In this document: positions 5,273 through 7,905 of the stretch, in pieces
Layout of the letters: every line of letters begins with the position of its first letter
Numbering within the stretch: position 1 is the first letter of the stretch
Assembly: GCA_017380995.1 (NCBI GenBank)
Contig: JAFOCY010000081.1
Coordinates: 1-7,905, forward strand
DNA length: 7,905 nucleotides
Direction of reading: 5' to 3'
From: Oscillibacter sp.
GTDB lineage: Bacteria > Bacillota > Clostridia > Oscillospirales > Oscillospiraceae
Position numbers and translations under genes: made by a program
The notes under the pieces: model-generated
What the model saw: only the letters and a program-made list of their open reading frames with translations
What the model was told of the DNA's origin: nothing
Databases searched by the model: none

Positions 5273-6324
5273 TTCCGCCGTGCCCCCAGTGCGATCAACA
5301 GTGATTTCAGTTCCCCGGCAGCATCGATTCCCCGTTCGCTTTTCAGCCGGCGGTCCAGCACCTGACACATCTTCACCGAGTCAGCGCACCACTCGGCGCT
5401 GGTTCGTTTGGCCGCAGTCATCAAAAGCTTTGCCGGATAGTCAGACTTCATCTCCCAAAGCTCCATGAGCCAATATTTGTCCCGTCCGCTGTCCAGCGCC
5501 AACCGCGCGGTATGGATGCGCCGCAGCTGACTGCCCAATGCTGCCAGGATCATAATGGGCTCCTGCTGCATTTTCAGAAGATCTCCCAGAATAGATGCCG
5601 CCAGATCATAATTACCCTGCAGCACCGCGTCAGAGAGCTTGAAGACCTCCGCCGAGAGGATGGGATCTGCCACGGCGTCAATATCTTTTTGCGTAATGGT
5701 CTTACCCTTCGCATAAGCACCGATCTTGGCGATCTCGGGCACCAGCCCCGTCATCAGTCCCCCGCAGGTGAAGATCAGGTATTCCGCCGTCTGCCGGTCG
5801 ATCTCCTTCCCCAGGGCTTTGAAGCGCCGTGCGATCCAGGCAACCAGGTCGCTGCTGTCCGCCGCTTTGAACTCTACGGCCTGCACATTGTCCGTAATGG
5901 CCTTGCAGAGCTTTTTCATGGTGCGGTTCGGCTTATACTCCACGGTATCGTACACAAAGACCACGCAGCAGTATTCCGGGATATCTCCCAAAAAGGCAAT
6001 CAGTTTTTCCCTCTGCTCCTCAGCAAGCTTAAAAATATCGTAGTCAGAAACAATCAGCAGCGTCCGCTCCGCCATCATAGGCATAGCCTCCGCCATCTCC
6101 ACAAGACTCTGAACGGTCAGATCCTTCCCTTCCAGAGCATGAAAATTGAACTCCTCAAACCCCTCCGGAATCAGTTTTTTCCGCAGTTCTCCCAGGTAAT
6201 ATTCCCTGAGATAGCTTTCCTCGCCACAAAAAATATACGCGCAGCCAAGGTCTCCGCCAGAGAGGTCTGCTTTTAACTTTTGAAAAGCCTCATTGGATTT
6301 GGAAGCTTTTTTTGCAACTGCCAT
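5269..6324 (-). CDS. holA: DNA polymerase III, delta subunit
   Basis: This 351-residue protein matches the length and layout of HolA, the clamp-loader subunit that opens the beta sliding clamp for loading onto DNA. The N-terminal part carries the family motif YIFCGEESYLREYYLGELRKK (30-50), then the AEAMPMMAERTLLIVSDYD segment (78-96). The Walker A motif is absent, as expected, because delta does not hydrolyse ATP. The middle shows the three-helix lid region (ADSSDLVAWIARRFKALGKEI). The C-terminal collar domain includes LSDAVLQGNYDLAASILGDLLKMQQEPIMILAALGSQLRRI (230-270). The ATG has AAGGAG six bases upstream. It starts 15 nt after the comEC stop, a neighbourhood found in many bacteria, and ends in an ATGA overlap with the RNase M5-like gene. 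This indicates one transcript of three genes. Confidence 0.95.
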   Translation of the reverse strand: MAVAKKASKSNEAFQKLKADLSGGDLGCAYIFCGEESYLREYYLGELRKKLIPEGFEEFNFHALEGKDLTVQSLVEMAEAMPMMAERTLLIVSDYDIFKLAEEQREKLIAFLGDIPEYCCVVFVYDTVEYKPNRTMKKLCKAITDNVQAVEFKAADSSDLVAWIARRFKALGKEIDRQTAEYLIFTCGGLMTGLVPEIAKIGAYAKGKTITQKDIDAVADPILSAEVFKLSDAVLQGNYDLAASILGDLLKMQQEPIMILAALGSQLRRIHTARLALDSGRDKYWLMELWEMKSDYPAKLLMTAAKRTSAEWCADSVKMCQVLDRRLKSERGIDAAGELKSLLIALGARRK

Positions 6325-6339
6325 AGTGGTCTCCTTGTA

Positions 6340-7905
6340 TCATGGATTCAAAGAAAGGTGGATATCCCCCTGAAGATCGGTACGCCAGACCGTGCAGCCC
6401 GCCTGCACCAGGCGCTGAAGGGTCTGGGAGGCCGGGTGGCCGTAGCTGTTGGAGCCTACGCTGATACAGACCGTCTCAGGTGTCAGCGTTTCCAACAGAA
6501 CCTTGGATGTAGAATTTTTCGCGCCGTGGTGTCCCGCCATCAGAACGTCTGCTTCCGGAATCCGGTAAGTATCCAGCAGGAGCTGTTCTGTCTCTTGAGA
6601 CATATCGCCGGTGATCAGGAGCGTATCTGTGCCGGACATGGCCAAAGCAGAAAGTCCCCGTTCATTATCTGTCTTTTCCCCTAAGGGCGGATAAATAGTC
6701 ATTGTTGTTTGGCCAAGGGTGATATGATGCAGGCGGCGGATCGTAAGGATCTCACTCCCCCGTCCCTGCGCCGCCGCAAGGATCTCCGTCTGGAGCCCGG
6801 AATCATCCGCATCCGGAGGAAGTAAGAGCGTCTCCACCTCCATCCTTGTCAAAAGTCCGGGAACACCGGATACATGATCGCTATCATAATGGGTCAGAAG
6901 CAGATAGTCAAGACGCTTGCATCCCATGGTTCGAAGCTGCTGGGCAGCAAGATCCCCGGCATCCACCCAGCTGCTGCCGCTGCCGCAGTCCACAAGTGCA
7001 AATTGATCGCCGGACTTTAAAACCACACACTGCCCCTGTCCCACATCCAGCACGATCACGTCCAGCCCACTGCGGTACTGAAGCTGCCCCGCCTTTACAG
7101 TAATTACCAGAGTCAATATGGCAAGGACAGCAGAAAGCGCGTACTTTCTCCGTCCCTTCCCTCCCAAAACCCAGGCCAGGGCAAAAAGGATATAGACATA
7201 TACCAGCCAGTATTTGAGATAAGGATTTGCAAAGCTCACCGCGTGATGCGGAATATGAGAGAGGACTTCCGCCGCGCCTAAAATATAATCGATCAGAAGC
7301 CCCGGGATCACCGCCAGTACCTTCCCCAACGGCAGGAAAATCAAGCCCGCTGTCACACTCAAAAGCCCTGTCACAAAGGCCAATCCCGCCGCCCAAAGGC
7401 AAAGAAGATTGCTCAAAGGCGAGATCAGTACCAGATCCCCAAAGTACCATGCCGAAAGAGGTATGGTAAATACAAGGGCGCCCATGGTAGCACAAACCGA
7501 AGAAACGCAAAAGCGCACCAGCCATCCGCTTCTTCCTTCCGGGATCAAAAAACGGTACAGTGGTCCAGGAAGCCACAGCATACCCGCCATTGCCGCAAAA
7601 GACAGCTGCAGGCCAATAGAGGTGGCGGCAAAAGGATTGATCAGCAAAATCAGAAAAAGGGCTGCCAAGAGACTGGTGGGTCCGTCGTTCTCCCGCCGGA
7701 AAATAGGAGCGATCAGGCTAAAGGAGAGCATAACGAAGGCACGGAGCACCGAAGGGCTCCCTCCTGTAAGCAGAACATAAAAAGCCAGGACCGCTATCGT
7801 AATACCAGCCAGAAGACGCTCGTGATGCAGTCCAATGAGCAAAACCGCAATGGCCATAAGATAGCCGCAGTGCATACCCGAAACCGCCAGAATATGATAT
7901 AGCCC
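6340..7905 (-). CDS. comEC: DNA uptake channel protein ComEC/Rec2 (5' end missing)
   Basis: The frame is open to the window edge, so the N-terminal part, including the OB-like domain, is outside. The visible 521 residues begin GLYHILAVSGMHCG, the signature of the ComEC competence domain. A run of hydrophobic helices follows, with TGGSPSVLRAFVML and the F-A-A-T-S-I-G-L-Q-L-S-F-A-A-M-AG motif of the channel. The C-terminal part is a metallo-beta-lactamase-like domain: VIVLDVGQGQCVVLKS, VDCGSG, the metal site THYDSDHVSG (near 6871-6894), LLITGDM and MAGHHGAKNSTS. Family members import single-stranded DNA through the membrane during transformation; the MBL domain is thought to degrade the non-transported strand. 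Both parts look intact. The ATG at 7873-7875 is internal, in the conserved VSGMH motif, and is not a start. holA follows after 15 nt. Confidence 0.96.
   Translation of the reverse strand, partial: GLYHILAVSGMHCGYLMAIAVLLIGLHHERLLAGITIAVLAFYVLLTGGSPSVLRAFVMLSFSLIAPIFRRENDGPTSLLAALFLILLINPFAATSIGLQLSFAAMAGMLWLPGPLYRFLIPEGRSGWLVRFCVSSVCATMGALVFTIPLSAWYFGDLVLISPLSNLLCLWAAGLAFVTGLLSVTAGLIFLPLGKVLAVIPGLLIDYILGAAEVLSHIPHHAVSFANPYLKYWLVYVYILFALAWVLGGKGRRKYALSAVLAILTLVITVKAGQLQYRSGLDVIVLDVGQGQCVVLKSGDQFALVDCGSGSSWVDAGDLAAQQLRTMGCKRLDYLLLTHYDSDHVSGVPGLLTRMEVETLLLPPDADDSGLQTEILAAAQGRGSEILTIRRLHHITLGQTTMTIYPPLGEKTDNERGLSALAMSGTDTLLITGDMSQETEQLLLDTYRIPEADVLMAGHHGAKNSTSKVLLETLTPETVCISVGSNSYGHPASQTLQRLVQAGCTVWRTDLQGDIHLSLNP

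Noticed and set aside
5273..5368. Upstream extension of the RNase M5-like protein into holA
   Set aside because: The TOPRIM domain begins at MRKIKEVIVVEG, the ATGA overlap is a normal coupling arrangement, and the extra 32 residues have no domain character.
6908..7576. A 222-codon open frame within comEC on the same strand
   Set aside because: It is out of frame with comEC, whose transmembrane and metallo-beta-lactamase motifs continue unbroken across the region; its Cys/Gly-rich sequence matches nothing.

Overview
The window looks like a chromosomal segment of an endospore-forming member of the Bacillota, probably a Clostridia of the Oscillospiraceae type. This rests on the end of a SigG-like sporulation sigma factor, moderately high G+C in the housekeeping genes, strong purine-rich Shine-Dalgarno sites, canonical SigA-type promoters with 17-nt spacers, and a glutaminyl-tRNA synthetase in an otherwise clostridial gene set. 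Genus is not claimed.

Left part (1-1350): the C-terminal 120 codons of sigG (+) end at a perfect intrinsic terminator. After it, on the minus strand, comes an accessory island: a C-terminal scrap of an RHS/YD-repeat protein (1080-1319) and, 43 nt downstream of its stop, an AT-rich gene for a two-helix membrane protein (497-1036). Its position is where polymorphic-toxin systems carry the toxin tip and its immunity gene; here the toxin region is missing, so the small gene may be an orphan immunity gene. A + strand terminator-like hairpin (1324-1350) abuts the right edge of the RHS homology.

Middle (1344-4316): a GNAT acetyltransferase (-) and a PaaI-type hotdog thioesterase (+) are divergently transcribed from two well-formed promoters. 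The thioesterase converges on glnS (-), sharing a bidirectional terminator. glnS has its own near-consensus promoter and short leader, with no T-box visible.

Right part (4317-7905): a minus-strand operon runs comEC (5' end outside the window), holA, then an RNase M5-like TOPRIM gene, which overlaps holA by ATGA and is closed by an intrinsic terminator. These encode a DNA-uptake channel, the DNA polymerase III clamp-loader delta subunit and a probable 5S rRNA maturation nuclease. A short unrecognised gene follows between that terminator and the glnS promoter; its real start is probably a GTG well inside the longer open frame.

Nothing here amounts to a clearly new system. The most interesting area is the degraded RHS/orphan-immunity island at 404-1350.
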